Below, one piece after another: positions 8,191 through 16,920 of a stretch of DNA of 33,560 nt. Source of the stretch: Bacillota bacterium. GTDB taxonomy: Bacteria > Bacillota_I > Bacilli_A > MOL361 > Turicibacteraceae. A program made the translations under genes and the position numbers. Position 1 is the stretch's first letter; each line of letters starts with the position of its first letter. The notes under the pieces were generated by a model. The model was not told where the DNA came from. It worked only from the letters and a program-made list of their open reading frames with translations, and did no database searches. Location: positions 1 through 33,560 of the forward strand of contig DNGE01000127.1 of NCBI GenBank assembly GCA_003486705.1. Direction: 5' to 3'.

Positions 8191-10089
8191 TTAGTAATTT
8201 AATGCGTGTAAGCTAATACCGCGACTCGTGATATCACGTAGGCGTTGATTTGTTTCACGTTTACATAAGTCTAGTTCGATTTCATCAATGGCCTTGCGAT
8301 AAATAGCGACCACTTCTCCCACCACACTTGGTGTGTAGTGTCCCGCTTCAATTCTAAACGTGTCCACACCTAAATCATTTACTTCTTTTAATATCGGCAT
8401 TAAGCAATGATCTTTCGTTGAAATAAGATGGTTTTTACAATATTGATCGGCATACACAGTATGTTTAAACCCATTTTCATCTTCCATCACAAACGCGCCT
8501 TTTAAACATTGTTTGTCACAATCGATGATTGAATCTTGACCATCTGCTGCACACATTAAACAATGTTCCATGTACATCATATCGGGTGCACCGTGTGCGA
8601 TAACTTCCATGGCTACATTTGATTGAGTTAAGACATTTTTCATGACATCCGCTGTGGCTTCTATCGATAACGTAACGGTGCTTAACCCTAAATCAGCATA
8701 AAACTGAGCTGATGTTGTATTATAAACATTTAAATTATAATCGCCTCTAAATTCAAGTCCATCATGATAAAACTCATGAATTTCACCTAAGTTCCCAACC
8801 ACAACCCCAGCAACACCAAGTGATTTCAATTCAGGCACTAAGAAAGATAATTCAAGCATTTGGCGCTCATAAGACATTCTCGGTAAAACATAATACACCT
8901 TTTTACCAACAGCATACTCAACACACTCGCGAATATCTTGCTTTTTAAATGGTACGTCCGGTTTGTATACTTCACCTGCTAGATAAAGTAAATCAGCACC
9001 ATTATCACACGCTTGCTTGAAAGCCTCAACATTATTCACTTTAACCGCTAATTTGGGTTTTGTCGTTTTCTTTAATATGGCTTTTGCACGATCAATACGT
9101 TCTTTATTAATTTCAAGTTCTTCAATGGGTTTACTAAAAACACGGGGTTCACGACTGCCTGTGATATCGATGTTGCTAGCTCCCGGTTTACCAAATGCAT
9201 AAGCCGTTGATAAGTTTCGAACACGTGAATCTTGCATGTATTGACTCGCTTTTGAATTTGTCATATACCCCGTTGGATCTTCAATAAAACGATCTATCGC
9301 AAAGCGATAATTATTAATAATTGTCACTAAATACTCATGATTACGCATGCGTCCTTCGATTTTAAATGAGTTTACCCCTGACATCATTAACTCAGGTATA
9401 TAGTCATATAGCGTCATATCTTTTACAGCCATCGGGTGGTTTAATGAGTCCTCACCTTCTTTAAACGCCCAGCGACATGGTTTCATACAACGACCACGAC
9501 TACCACTTTTTCCAAACATCATGCCACTCATCGTACACTGCGCCCCATGCGCGACACACATATCGCCATGAATAAAGTACTCATACTCCATTTCGGGCAC
9601 CGTTGATACGAATTTAGATATATCTTCAAGTGACATTTCACGAGACGTTACGACGCGTGTCACGCCTAATTTTTGAGCCGCTTTAATCATCGCCACATTG
9701 TGAACATTAGCCATCACACTTAAGTGCATGTTTAAATTAATATTATTATCTTTTATATATTTAACAGCCCCAAAGTCTTGGATGATTAACGCATCCGGTT
9801 GAATACTTTCTAAAAATAGTAAATACTCGTGAGCTTCTGTTAATTCCTCATTGCTCATCATATTATTAAAGGTAATATAAACTTTTTTCCCTACTTCATG
9901 GGCCATTTTAACAGCTTGTTCTAACTCTTCATTTGTAAAGTTATGCTCTTTGCGGTGCATACGCATGTTAAACTTTTTACCACCCATATAAAACGCATCT
10001 GCTCCACTATGCAAGATGGCTTTAAAATCTTCGAATGTCCCAGCAGGTGCTAGTAATTCTGTTTCTCGTCCATTAAAAAACCTTGTCAT
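8191..10089 (-). CDS. Peptidase U32 family protein, two-domain form
   Basis: A 632-residue protein with a U32 domain at the N-terminus (LLAPAGTFEDFKAIL near 12) and a related barrel-like second half. The U32 region carries FIHGDMCVAHGAQCTMSG and RGRCMKPCRW; Cys178, 185, 201 and 205 match the iron-sulfur-type cysteines of the family. A second set, Cys510, 513, 524 and 528, lies in the C-terminal half. E. coli relatives RlhA and TrhP are RNA hydroxylation factors for 23S rRNA and tRNA rather than proven proteases, and the length is near that of RlhA. An RNA-modification role is therefore possible but inferred. The ATG at 10089 has GAGGTG 6 bases upstream. It is the first gene of a two-gene operon with the class III aminotransferase. 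Confidence 0.92.
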   Translation of the reverse strand: MTRFFNGRETELLAPAGTFEDFKAILHSGADAFYMGGKKFNMRMHRKEHNFTNEELEQAVKMAHEVGKKVYITFNNMMSNEELTEAHEYLLFLESIQPDALIIQDFGAVKYIKDNNINLNMHLSVMANVHNVAMIKAAQKLGVTRVVTSREMSLEDISKFVSTVPEMEYEYFIHGDMCVAHGAQCTMSGMMFGKSGSRGRCMKPCRWAFKEGEDSLNHPMAVKDMTLYDYIPELMMSGVNSFKIEGRMRNHEYLVTIINNYRFAIDRFIEDPTGYMTNSKASQYMQDSRVRNLSTAYAFGKPGASNIDITGSREPRVFSKPIEELEINKERIDRAKAILKKTTKPKLAVKVNNVEAFKQACDNGADLLYLAGEVYKPDVPFKKQDIRECVEYAVGKKVYYVLPRMSYERQMLELSFLVPELKSLGVAGVVVGNLGEIHEFYHDGLEFRGDYNLNVYNTTSAQFYADLGLSTVTLSIEATADVMKNVLTQSNVAMEVIAHGAPDMMYMEHCLMCAADGQDSIIDCDKQCLKGAFVMEDENGFKHTVYADQYCKNHLISTKDHCLMPILKEVNDLGVDTFRIEAGHYTPSVVGEVVAIYRKAIDEIELDLCKRETNQRLRDITSRGISLHALNY

Positions 10090-10143
10090 GAGATACACCT
10101 CTATCCAATTTTCCTCAAATTTCATCTGTTTTACAACTCATTA

Positions 10144-10149
10144 TTTTAT
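10144..10149 (-). promoter_or_regulatory. Candidate promoter of the U32-aminotransferase operon
   Basis: TGATAAAAT, an extended -10, about 55 bases upstream of the U32 start on the minus strand. The -35 is poor. Confidence 0.45.
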
Positions 10150-10262
10150 CATAAATATTGGATTTTTTGTCTTAAATTGATAAGTAATATTCTCTTTTTT
10201 AATCATTTAACTTTTTTTGCCAAATTCCTACACCTAGCATCTTTTTTAGCGTATGGACGTAA

Positions 10263-10271
10263 TGTTATAAT
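10263..10271 (+). promoter_or_regulatory. Extended -10 promoter of the hydrolase gene
   Basis: TGTTATAAT with TATAAT at 10266-10271 and no good -35. A start near 10278 would leave a very short leader holding the AGAGGAG site. Confidence 0.6.
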
Positions 10272-10299
10272 AGTGTCGTTACAAAGAGGAGTGATGAGT

Positions 10300-11031
10300 A
10301 TGAAAAAAATATGGTTGTGGATGACGTTTTCCATCGGCGTTATCTTCTTATTAGTAGGTGGCGGATTTTACTTCTGGGCGAGTGAATCTTATGAACCGAC
10401 CCAACTCGCCATTTTGGCAATGGAATCAACCGTACCAATGGACGGTTCTGATTTATTAGTCTTTGAACCAAGTAATAAGGAATCTGAAACAGGTTTTATT
10501 TTTTATCCTGGTGGAAAAGTTGACCCAAGTAGTTATGCGGCTTTAGCGCAGCTAATTGCCGACCAAGGATTTACAGTAATCATTGTCCCAATGCCACTTA
10601 ATTTAGCTGTCTTAGACAAAGACAAAGCAGAAGTTGTCATGACACAATTTGATCACATTAGGCACTGGGCAATTGGTGGACACTCACTCGGTGGTGTCAT
10701 GGCTGCTTCTTTTGCTGCTACACATGAAGACATTGAGGGCGTTGTCTTATTTGCCTCTTATCCACTTGATGATGCGCTAAAAGATTCAACTGTACGCGTT
10801 ATGTCCTTATATGGATCAAACGATGAAGTAGCTGATTTAAATAAAGTTAAAACTGCAGTAGATTTATTACCAAAAGAGACATTGCTCGTCGAAATTAAAG
10901 GTGGCAATCACAGTCAGTTTGGGAGCTATGGACACCAAGACGGTGATGGAAAAGCAAGTATTTCAGAGACTGAACAACTTGAATACGCCGCACACTATAC
11001 CGCACAACTTTTAAAGTTAATCTCTGAATAA
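10300..11031 (+). CDS. Membrane-anchored alpha/beta hydrolase
   Basis: A 243-residue protein with an N-terminal hydrophobic segment (about residues 3-26), either a signal anchor or an uncleaved signal peptide, followed by an alpha/beta hydrolase domain. The nucleophile elbow GGHSLGG (about 124-130) carries the catalytic Ser. A HSQFG near 208-212 supplies the likely catalytic His, and an Asp around residue 183 is a candidate third member. The family (dienelactone hydrolase/abhydrolase-5 type) covers esterases and lipases acting outside the membrane; substrate unknown. The ATG at 10300 is chosen because AGAGGAG lies 8 bases upstream. The longer frame from 10177 crosses the promoter. Own promoter and own terminator. 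Confidence 0.88.
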   Translation: MKKIWLWMTFSIGVIFLLVGGGFYFWASESYEPTQLAILAMESTVPMDGSDLLVFEPSNKESETGFIFYPGGKVDPSSYAALAQLIADQGFTVIIVPMPLNLAVLDKDKAEVVMTQFDHIRHWAIGGHSLGGVMAASFAATHEDIEGVVLFASYPLDDALKDSTVRVMSLYGSNDEVADLNKVKTAVDLLPKETLLVEIKGGNHSQFGSYGHQDGDGKASISETEQLEYAAHYTAQLLKLISE

Positions 11032-11033
11032 TG

Positions 11034-11057
11034 AAGGAACGTTTCGTTCCTTTTTTT
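11034..11057 (+). terminator. Terminator of the hydrolase gene
   Basis: AAGGAACG / CGTTCCTT with a 3-base loop and a T run, 2 bases after the stop. Confidence 0.85.
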
Positions 11058-11088
11058 GTTTCTCCTAACGCCCTTCACACAAAATATC

Positions 11089-11097
11089 TGTTATAAT
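11089..11097 (+). promoter_or_regulatory. Extended -10 promoter of the DUF3810 gene
   Basis: TGTTATAAT with TATAAT at 11092-11097. The ribosome binding site GGGGGTG follows at 11114. Confidence 0.6.
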
Positions 11098-11124
11098 AAA
11101 TCTAACAAACTTTGGGGGTGTCTC

Positions 11125-12213
11125 ATGTCAAAAAAATTTCTTTTTCTTCTCTTCATTCCTCTTAGCTACATCATTTCATTTTGTCTATCCCATTATCCGA
11201 GTGTTATTGAAAACTACTATTCAAATACATTTAATAATACAATCATAAAGCTCTTAAGTCGGCTGACAAATTGCGTCCCTTTTTCGGTGTTTGAGCTAAT
11301 GGTTATCGCCTCTTTTTTAGGTTTACTAATTTACCTAGTTTACACCCTCTTTTTAACCCTCACAAAACCAAATAAACGAAGACGTCTAACTAACTTACTT
11401 GCCAACTTATCGATGATTGGTTCCATTTTATATGCCCTATTTGTCTTACTATGGGGTTTAAATTACAATCGTATTTCGTTTTACGAAAGCGCAAATATTC
11501 CAATCTTGCAATATTCAACCACCGAGCTTGCTAACTTGTACGCCTATTTGGTTCAACAATGCAATGATCTAAAATTAAAAACTTCCTCTAATAGCGAGGG
11601 TGTCTTTGATTATCCAGGTTCTGTTTCTGATCTATTTAAAGCGGCGCCTGCAGGCTATACCGAGGCTGCTAAAATGTATCCAACACTTAGCGGCACTTAT
11701 GGCTTACCAAAACCAATTTTCTTTTCAGAGCTTCTAAATTACACGATGATTACCGGGGTTTACTCACCATTTACAGGGGAAGCAAATGTGAATGTGAATG
11801 TGCCCGAGGTCACGTTAGTCTTTACAACAATGCATGAAATGGCGCATCAGCGTGGTTATGCAAGTGAGGATGAGGCAAACTTTATTGCGTTTATGACTTG
11901 TATAACACATAACGATCCACATTTTCAATATGCGGGTTATTTATCGGCACTTGGTTATGTGAATCATGCTTTGGCTAAATATGATCGTGAAACGTTGATT
12001 GAATTAAACCAAAACTTATCAGATGAAGTCATCATCGATATGCGCTATAAATCTGACTTTTGGAAAAACTACGAAGGGCCTGTTGAATCCATGGCAAGCC
12101 ATGTTAATAACACGTATTTACAACTTAACGGTGTTACTGATGGTGTTCATAGTTACGGGCGCATGGTCGATGGGCTATTAGGCTACTATGAAACAACACT
12201 CAATAATCAGTAA
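11125..12213 (+). CDS. DUF3810 family membrane protein with HExxH motif
   Basis: A 362-residue protein. Three hydrophobic spans occupy the N-terminal third (about residues 5-22, 50-76 and 93-114), and the rest is probably extracytoplasmic. A metalloprotease-like zinc motif, HEMAHQ, sits near residue 237, followed by SEDEANFIAF, whose Glu could be the third ligand. Both are features of the DUF3810 family, whose substrate is unknown. The start at 11125 has GGGGGTG 4 bases upstream; the longer frame from 11056 overlaps the promoter. No clear terminator follows, so some transcription may run into the AIM24-type gene. Confidence 0.85.
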   Translation: MSKKFLFLLFIPLSYIISFCLSHYPSVIENYYSNTFNNTIIKLLSRLTNCVPFSVFELMVIASFLGLLIYLVYTLFLTLTKPNKRRRLTNLLANLSMIGSILYALFVLLWGLNYNRISFYESANIPILQYSTTELANLYAYLVQQCNDLKLKTSSNSEGVFDYPGSVSDLFKAAPAGYTEAAKMYPTLSGTYGLPKPIFFSELLNYTMITGVYSPFTGEANVNVNVPEVTLVFTTMHEMAHQRGYASEDEANFIAFMTCITHNDPHFQYAGYLSALGYVNHALAKYDRETLIELNQNLSDEVIIDMRYKSDFWKNYEGPVESMASHVNNTYLQLNGVTDGVHSYGRMVDGLLGYYETTLNNQ

Positions 12214-12246
12214 TGTTTTTCTTATGATTGAGAAAAGGATAAACCT

Positions 12247-12275
12247 TGTCTTGTTAAGTTTTATGTGCTATGTTA
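12247..12275 (+). promoter_or_regulatory. Promoter of the AIM24-family gene
   Basis: TTGTCT (12247-12252), a 17-base spacer, and TATGTT (12270-12275) preceded by TGC. Transcription would begin near 12282, just before the palindrome at 12288. Confidence 0.5.
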
Positions 12276-12287
12276 GTGCTAGAGTTT

Positions 12288-12306
12288 GTATTCTTTGAGA
12301 ATACAG
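12288..12306 (+). promoter_or_regulatory. Perfect palindrome at the 5' end of the AIM24-family mRNA
   Basis: TGTATTCT-TTG-AGAATACA: 8-base-pair perfect arms with a 3-base centre. It sits just downstream of the predicted transcription start and just upstream of the ribosome binding site. It could be a repressor operator or a 5' stabilising hairpin. It does not match the LexA, CIRCE, CtsR, PerR or Fur boxes I know. Confidence 0.55.
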
Positions 12307-12323
12307 TGAGAGGGTGAACGTAT

Positions 12324-13010
12324 ATGCAAACAAATATTTTCGGTAATGATTTACCTGGTGTTTCAATCCGCTTGGATGCTGGTGAGAGTGTGTATACACA
12401 AGCAGGTGGGATGGCCTGGATGGATGAAGGCATTAAGATGGATACGAATTTAAAAGGTGGGCTATTAAGTGGGATTGGCCGCATGTTTTCAGGTGAATCG
12501 TTGTTTATGGCAACTTATACGGCAACACGTGCAAATCAAGAGATTGTTTTCGCTTCAACATTCCCTGGAAAAATCATTGAGCTAGAAATTAATCCTCATA
12601 ACGTCTGGATTTGCCAAAAAAGTGCGTTTTTAGTTGGTCAACCGACTGTTTCATTAAGTGTGGAATGGACGAAACGCTTCTCAGCAGGTGCATTTGGTGG
12701 AGAAGGCTTTATTTTACAAAAATTAAGCGGTAACGGCAAAGCGTTTATTGAAACGGCTGGAAGTGTCGTTGAGCGTACACTCGCTCCTGGTGAAGTGATT
12801 AAAGTTGATACAGGTAACGTCGTTGCCTTTCAACAATCGGTTTCTTATGAAATCGAAACGGTTAAAGGATTTAAAAACATCTTCTTCGGTGGAGAAGGCT
12901 TATTCTTAACAAAAATAACAGGCCCTGGTAAGGTTTATTTACAAACCTTAACGATGCAAAACGTTGCAGGTCGCATTATCCCTTACATTCCAGTGCAAAG
13001 CAGCCACTAA
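12324..13010 (+). CDS. AIM24 / TIGR00266 family protein
   Basis: A 228-residue all-beta protein of the AIM24 family (TIGR00266, formerly DUF124). It has the expected glycine-rich repeats: QAGGMAWM near 31-38, FGGEGF near 132-137 and FFGGEGLFLTKITGPGKVY near 188-206. These proteins form a TRAP-like/double beta-roll fold; in yeast AIM24 is mitochondrial, and the bacterial role is unknown. No signal peptide. The ribosome binding site GAGAGGGTGA lies upstream of the ATG. Own promoter with a palindrome between it and the gene; own terminator shared with the helicase operon on the other strand. Confidence 0.9.
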   Translation: MQTNIFGNDLPGVSIRLDAGESVYTQAGGMAWMDEGIKMDTNLKGGLLSGIGRMFSGESLFMATYTATRANQEIVFASTFPGKIIELEINPHNVWICQKSAFLVGQPTVSLSVEWTKRFSAGAFGGEGFILQKLSGNGKAFIETAGSVVERTLAPGEVIKVDTGNVVAFQQSVSYEIETVKGFKNIFFGGEGLFLTKITGPGKVYLQTLTMQNVAGRIIPYIPVQSSH

Positions 13011-13013
13011 AAC

Positions 13014-13044
13014 AAAAAACTCGCCAAATCGGCGAGTTTTTTTA
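13014..13044. terminator. Bidirectional terminator
   Basis: ACTCGCC / GGCGAGT with a 5-base loop and A/T runs on either side. It ends the AIM24-type gene and, on the minus strand, overlaps the stop codon of the last gene of the helicase operon. Confidence 0.9.
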
Positions 13045-13383
13045 ATAGACATACTTTTTTAAATCATTTAAACTTTGATACACTTCTTCTCTTGAAAAAT
13101 TAGCGGCTAACAACTCTTCATCCGATAGCTGTAACAACTGCTCATAAAAATCGAATGCAATGGCTTGGAATTCTTTTGTATTATGCTTATCTAGTTGTTC
13201 AAAAATTAAGTTGTCCGCTTCGTTAATATTTCTCTCAAACAAATATTGAATCAATAACACTTCAAATAAATTCGTGTCATCGATTTCCTCAAACGCAATC
13301 ATCGATGGTTCTGCTTCTCTTTTCCGTGTTATTGCATACGCAATTCCTTTACCTAAATCTTTAATTTGACGTTCAATATCCAC
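13042..13383 (-). CDS. Small acidic protein, third gene of the helicase operon
   Basis: 113 residues, strongly acidic in the middle, predicted mostly helical, with no membrane span. It recalls the DUF6483-type small proteins (an N-terminal QIKDLGKGIAYAITRKR helix, then a Glu/Asp-rich helical body), but I am not sure. Translation starts at GTG 13383, with a GGGGGAG site 6 bases upstream. It begins 18 bases after the stop of the coiled-coil gene, so the two are almost surely co-transcribed and perhaps coupled. Function unknown; the operon suggests it works with the helicase or the coiled-coil protein. Confidence 0.75.
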   Translation of the reverse strand: MDIERQIKDLGKGIAYAITRKREAEPSMIAFEEIDDTNLFEVLLIQYLFERNINEADNLIFEQLDKHNTKEFQAIAFDFYEQLLQLSDEELLAANFSREEVYQSLNDLKKYVY

Positions 13384-13401
13384 GCCCTCTCCCCCTATTC
13401 A

Positions 13402-14184
13402 CTAAACCTTAAGTTTTGACACAATCCCCTCTGACACATAAATCAGCCACTCACCTTGCAGTGAAAAATCAGATACATTAACCGCTATTTCTTCCGTTGT
13501 ATTCCATAATAAATCTGTCTTTATTAAGCATTCATTTAGCACATGATAGATGTGATAATCCTTAACAAAAAATCTGTTCCCAATACTTTGAGCCACCACT
13601 TGTATATTTAAGTCCTTAACCACATATAAACAAGCATCCATTGCATTTTGAATAAACAACGTGTCATTAACTAATTGAAACTGACTCACATCGACTCCCT
13701 CAAACGTCTTTACTAATACACCGTCAAGACTTGAAACAGTTAAATTTGATCCAGACTTTTCATAAAGATGCGCTTCATGAAGAATCGCTAAATTTTCAAT
13801 TTGACTGAGTCTTTGACTTAATGTTTGTGGCTGATTTATTAAGCTTTCCAATGTCTTAGATAAGTCTTGGCGCAGTAGGTTCAATTCTTCATGAAGTAAG
13901 GTGTTGCCTTGTTCATATCGCTCCTTCATGGCATTAATATCAATAAATCGCTCATATGAGGCATTCATTGCATCATATGACGCATGCACCTCATTTAGGG
14001 TTGCTGTTGTTTTTTGAGCGAGCTCGACAATCCCTTCTAACTCGACCATTTCCACTAATTGATCCATCTCTTGTTGCAACGTCTGCACCACTTGTTTAAA
14101 TCCAAGCATCGTCTCGTTTAAAGTGTTCATGCGTTTACTTGCTTTTTGGAATGTATGAATTAACTCTAGGAACTCTGCGTCCAT
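13402..14184 (-). CDS. Coiled-coil protein with beta-rich C-terminal domain
   Basis: 260 residues in two parts. Residues 1-140 are a long charged helical region with heptad-like spacing (LNETMLGF, LQQEMDQLVEMV, LLHEELNLLRQDL), probably a coiled coil or elongated bundle. Residues 145-260 are beta-rich, with repeated short strand-turn-strand units (LTVSSLDG, LFIQNAMDACLYVV, WLIYVSEG) like a few propeller blades. No catalytic motif, signal peptide or membrane segment. The ATG at 14184 has AGAGGTG 6 bases upstream, 17 bases after the helicase stop. I do not recognise a family. As middle gene of the operon it may be a structural partner of the helicase. Confidence 0.8.
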   Translation of the reverse strand: MDAEFLELIHTFQKASKRMNTLNETMLGFKQVVQTLQQEMDQLVEMVELEGIVELAQKTTATLNEVHASYDAMNASYERFIDINAMKERYEQGNTLLHEELNLLRQDLSKTLESLINQPQTLSQRLSQIENLAILHEAHLYEKSGSNLTVSSLDGVLVKTFEGVDVSQFQLVNDTLFIQNAMDACLYVVKDLNIQVVAQSIGNRFFVKDYHIYHVLNECLIKTDLLWNTTEEIAVNVSDFSLQGEWLIYVSEGIVSKLKV

Positions 14185-14201
14185 CTCAATCACCTCTTTA
14201 T

Positions 14202-16745
14202 TCAATTCTCACTTTTATTAATCAGCTGATTCATCATCTCTTCCATGTCATCCATGACATTCATTTGTTTTTTAACGTGTGCGCCGTACCACTTATTAAA
14301 CTTACGTAGCCACGTTATCTTTTTCGGTTGTAAATAGACAAATTCAAGTACGTTTAACCCCATTTTATTAAATTCTGATTCTACTTCTTCATAAGTTAAA
14401 TTCATGTAAATGAGCGCTTTTAAATACAACAAAGACTCATTTGCTTTTTTAAAATAGGAAGCTGCACTTTCATACTCTTTAATATCCATGAGGGCCATTC
14501 CCGCTTCTAAATATTGCCCTGCCTTCCCTTTTATTAAGGCCTGACAACGTCGGATGTCTTTTTTCGCTTCTTTTAAGCCGGATTGCTTATAAGCCGCAAT
14601 CGCTTGCTCGTATAGCTCACGTTCTTCATATAGTGACGCAGATACATAAAACTGATTGTCACTCGATGTTTCCGTTAGTTGAAGTTTTTCTTCTCCAAAC
14701 ACCTCAATTTGTTTAAAATGTGCGATTAACTCTTGTTGAAGTTGCAGCGGTAAATCATCCTCAACAAAACATAAATAATGGCGGGCACGAGTAATTGATA
14801 CATACAATAAGTTAAAATAGTAACGATAGTTTTCTACTTGATCGACTTGACCACTTAATAAGGCTTGCCAAGCACTGTAAAATTTAGACATTACGTTATA
14901 ACAAATAATATATTCCTTTTCAATTCCTTTAATTTCTTCAACCGTAAATAAATAACCTTTTTCTCCAATAAACTGCTCGAGTTTTGCTTTTTCTTCATCA
15001 TCTGGAACGACTATCCCCACATAGTGGCGCTTAATGGCTATCTTTAACAATTCGGTTAAATTTTTTGTATTTGATTTCAGTTGCATCACGGGATAATGTT
15101 CCCCTCGAACAGGTGATTCAAAATAGTCATGATGTTTATGCATCCCTAACTGTTTGATTCGCAAATTTACTACTTCATTTGCTAAATTGACAATATTTTC
15201 AGAGCTGCGATAGTTGCGCACCAGTTCATATTTGACAAACGCCTCATGGAGATTTGTTGTTTTTAATATACTTTCAATTCGACCTGTGTTGAAATACGTC
15301 GGACGGATGGTTTGATTAAAATCCCCACTGAACAACACATTGTTTTTATTTTTCACCAGTTGCAGTAACACATAAATTTGAACCTCGGTTAAATCTTGTA
15401 TCTCATCAGCAATCACAAAATCGTACTTTGATACATTTTCAGCAAAAATCTCACGTAAAAAGGTACGACACAAATCATTTTCATCAACTCTACCTTGATC
15501 TTTCAACCACGCTTCATAACGCACGGCAATGTCATAAATAACTTCCCGTGTTTGACGGTCGAATGAACAATAGTGTTTGTCTAATCGAAAATACACATCC
15601 TCAGAAATTAAACGGTTATGTATTAAATACGTGTCGATGTGTTGATGAAGCAATGAAATAGCGGTCAATGCCACCTCGTCTAAAAAGTGTTTTTTTGCTT
15701 CATAAATACGTTGATGGTCTAAAACTAATTGATTCTGATGACGTGTTGCAAATCTTTTTTGTATCAACCCATCTACCACATAATCCTTTAATTTTATTTT
15801 ATCCAAATCTACGACATAATCGAGCCAATCTTTTGGAATCATGCCTTTGATTAACCCCCGTATTTCTTTCCATATCTCATAGACCGTTAAGCCGGATTTT
15901 TTTAATAAATGAGGTTGATTCTCAATCATCCATTTTCTAAATTGTTCAACGTTCACAAAATCATATCGACCAAGATGGGAACTAATAAATCCATTAAAGT
16001 GATTAAATTCAACGCGCTTTTGTTGCTCAGGTGTAAAGCTTTGTTCATACTCTTCTTGAATTTTATTAAAATGTTTAACCGCATCATCAAGCAAATAATT
16101 TGAGTATGTAAAATACCCCGTCTTATTTGGATACATGGCGAGTAAATAAGCTTTATGAATATTAATTGTTGTTTTACCACTTCCAGCACTTCCAAAGATA
16201 AAGGTTGGCTGTCCATGTGTTTGCAAGCATTCATATTGTTCATTATTTAAATAATAAATGGCTTTGTCATCTTTAATTGCTGTCCATTTCAACAAGTTAT
16301 CGATACTAACGACTCGTGTAATCATTTGATTAGGATCATATTGAAACGTTTGATATTGCTGGTCGATGGCGTGCTCGAATGTTTCATCTTCGCTAGTTAG
16401 TTCAACGATATGCTCTTCATTCACACCGCGTCGCTTCCCACTTAGGACTTGTTTATCATGATGGCAATAATCTAAAAAGACGATTGAGTGGTTGAATTCT
16501 TTTCGCATAACGGGTGGATTAAAGACAAATAAGATGCGATCCCCTTTATTAATGCGAAGTTTAAAAATACGTAATTGATGGGCATTACCTTGAATTTCGC
16601 GTACGGAGAATCCTGCTGGTAAAGCGGACATATTGTATTTTCTTACATTAAATTCATTTACAAAAAGAGAGAGTTTTTCTAACACGTAGCTCTCTTTACC
16701 TTTTGGAATTGAACTTAAAAATAAGTCTGTTAATAATACTTTCAT
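14202..16745 (-). CDS. UvrD/Rep-like SF1 helicase with extra N- and C-terminal domains
   Basis: 847 residues. The superfamily 1 motifs are all readable: LNNEQYECL (Q-like, 167), GSAGSGKTT Walker A (185-193), DFVIADEIQDLT Walker B (442-453), SGDFNQ motif III (473), RNYRSSENI motif IV (510), EEIKGIEKE motif V (604) and YVSITRARHY motif VI (648-657). Residues about 1-105 precede the motor and look like a RelE/YafQ-type small alpha/beta fold (LRIFKLRINKGDRILFVF, then FLDYCHHDKQV). Residues about 700-790 contain TPR-like helical pairs (YEQAIAAYKQSG, YLEAGMALMDIKEYESAASY). The protein should be a cytosolic ATP-dependent DNA or RNA translocase. The ATG at 16745 has GGGGG upstream; a GTG at 16757 is less likely. 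It is the first gene of a three-gene operon. Confidence 0.92.
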   Translation of the reverse strand: MKVLLTDLFLSSIPKGKESYVLEKLSLFVNEFNVRKYNMSALPAGFSVREIQGNAHQLRIFKLRINKGDRILFVFNPPVMRKEFNHSIVFLDYCHHDKQVLSGKRRGVNEEHIVELTSEDETFEHAIDQQYQTFQYDPNQMITRVVSIDNLLKWTAIKDDKAIYYLNNEQYECLQTHGQPTFIFGSAGSGKTTINIHKAYLLAMYPNKTGYFTYSNYLLDDAVKHFNKIQEEYEQSFTPEQQKRVEFNHFNGFISSHLGRYDFVNVEQFRKWMIENQPHLLKKSGLTVYEIWKEIRGLIKGMIPKDWLDYVVDLDKIKLKDYVVDGLIQKRFATRHQNQLVLDHQRIYEAKKHFLDEVALTAISLLHQHIDTYLIHNRLISEDVYFRLDKHYCSFDRQTREVIYDIAVRYEAWLKDQGRVDENDLCRTFLREIFAENVSKYDFVIADEIQDLTEVQIYVLLQLVKNKNNVLFSGDFNQTIRPTYFNTGRIESILKTTNLHEAFVKYELVRNYRSSENIVNLANEVVNLRIKQLGMHKHHDYFESPVRGEHYPVMQLKSNTKNLTELLKIAIKRHYVGIVVPDDEEKAKLEQFIGEKGYLFTVEEIKGIEKEYIICYNVMSKFYSAWQALLSGQVDQVENYRYYFNLLYVSITRARHYLCFVEDDLPLQLQQELIAHFKQIEVFGEEKLQLTETSSDNQFYVSASLYEERELYEQAIAAYKQSGLKEAKKDIRRCQALIKGKAGQYLEAGMALMDIKEYESAASYFKKANESLLYLKALIYMNLTYEEVESEFNKMGLNVLEFVYLQPKKITWLRKFNKWYGAHVKKQMNVMDDMEEMMNQLINKSEN

Positions 16746-16778
16746 GATAACCCCCACAATTTCTCAGATTATTTCTTT

Positions 16779-16787
16779 ATTTTAACA
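16779..16787 (-). promoter_or_regulatory. Extended -10 promoter of the helicase operon
   Basis: TGTTAAAAT on the minus strand, about 34 bases upstream of the ATG. The -35 is weak. Confidence 0.5.
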
Positions 16788-16920
16788 GACAAATTCCGTC
16801 GTGTATACTTATTTACTGTATCTAAGTTCATCTATCCCATTAACAGTGAGACTCGTTATTTATAAAAAACCTAAACCACTTTTTAAATGCTTCTTGGACT
16901 ATCCGTTTTATATTTAAATA

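Noticed and set aside
13042..16745. Calling the helicase operon a defence island
   Set aside because: No mobile-element, restriction or known defence genes lie next to it, and its base composition looks like the rest of the window.
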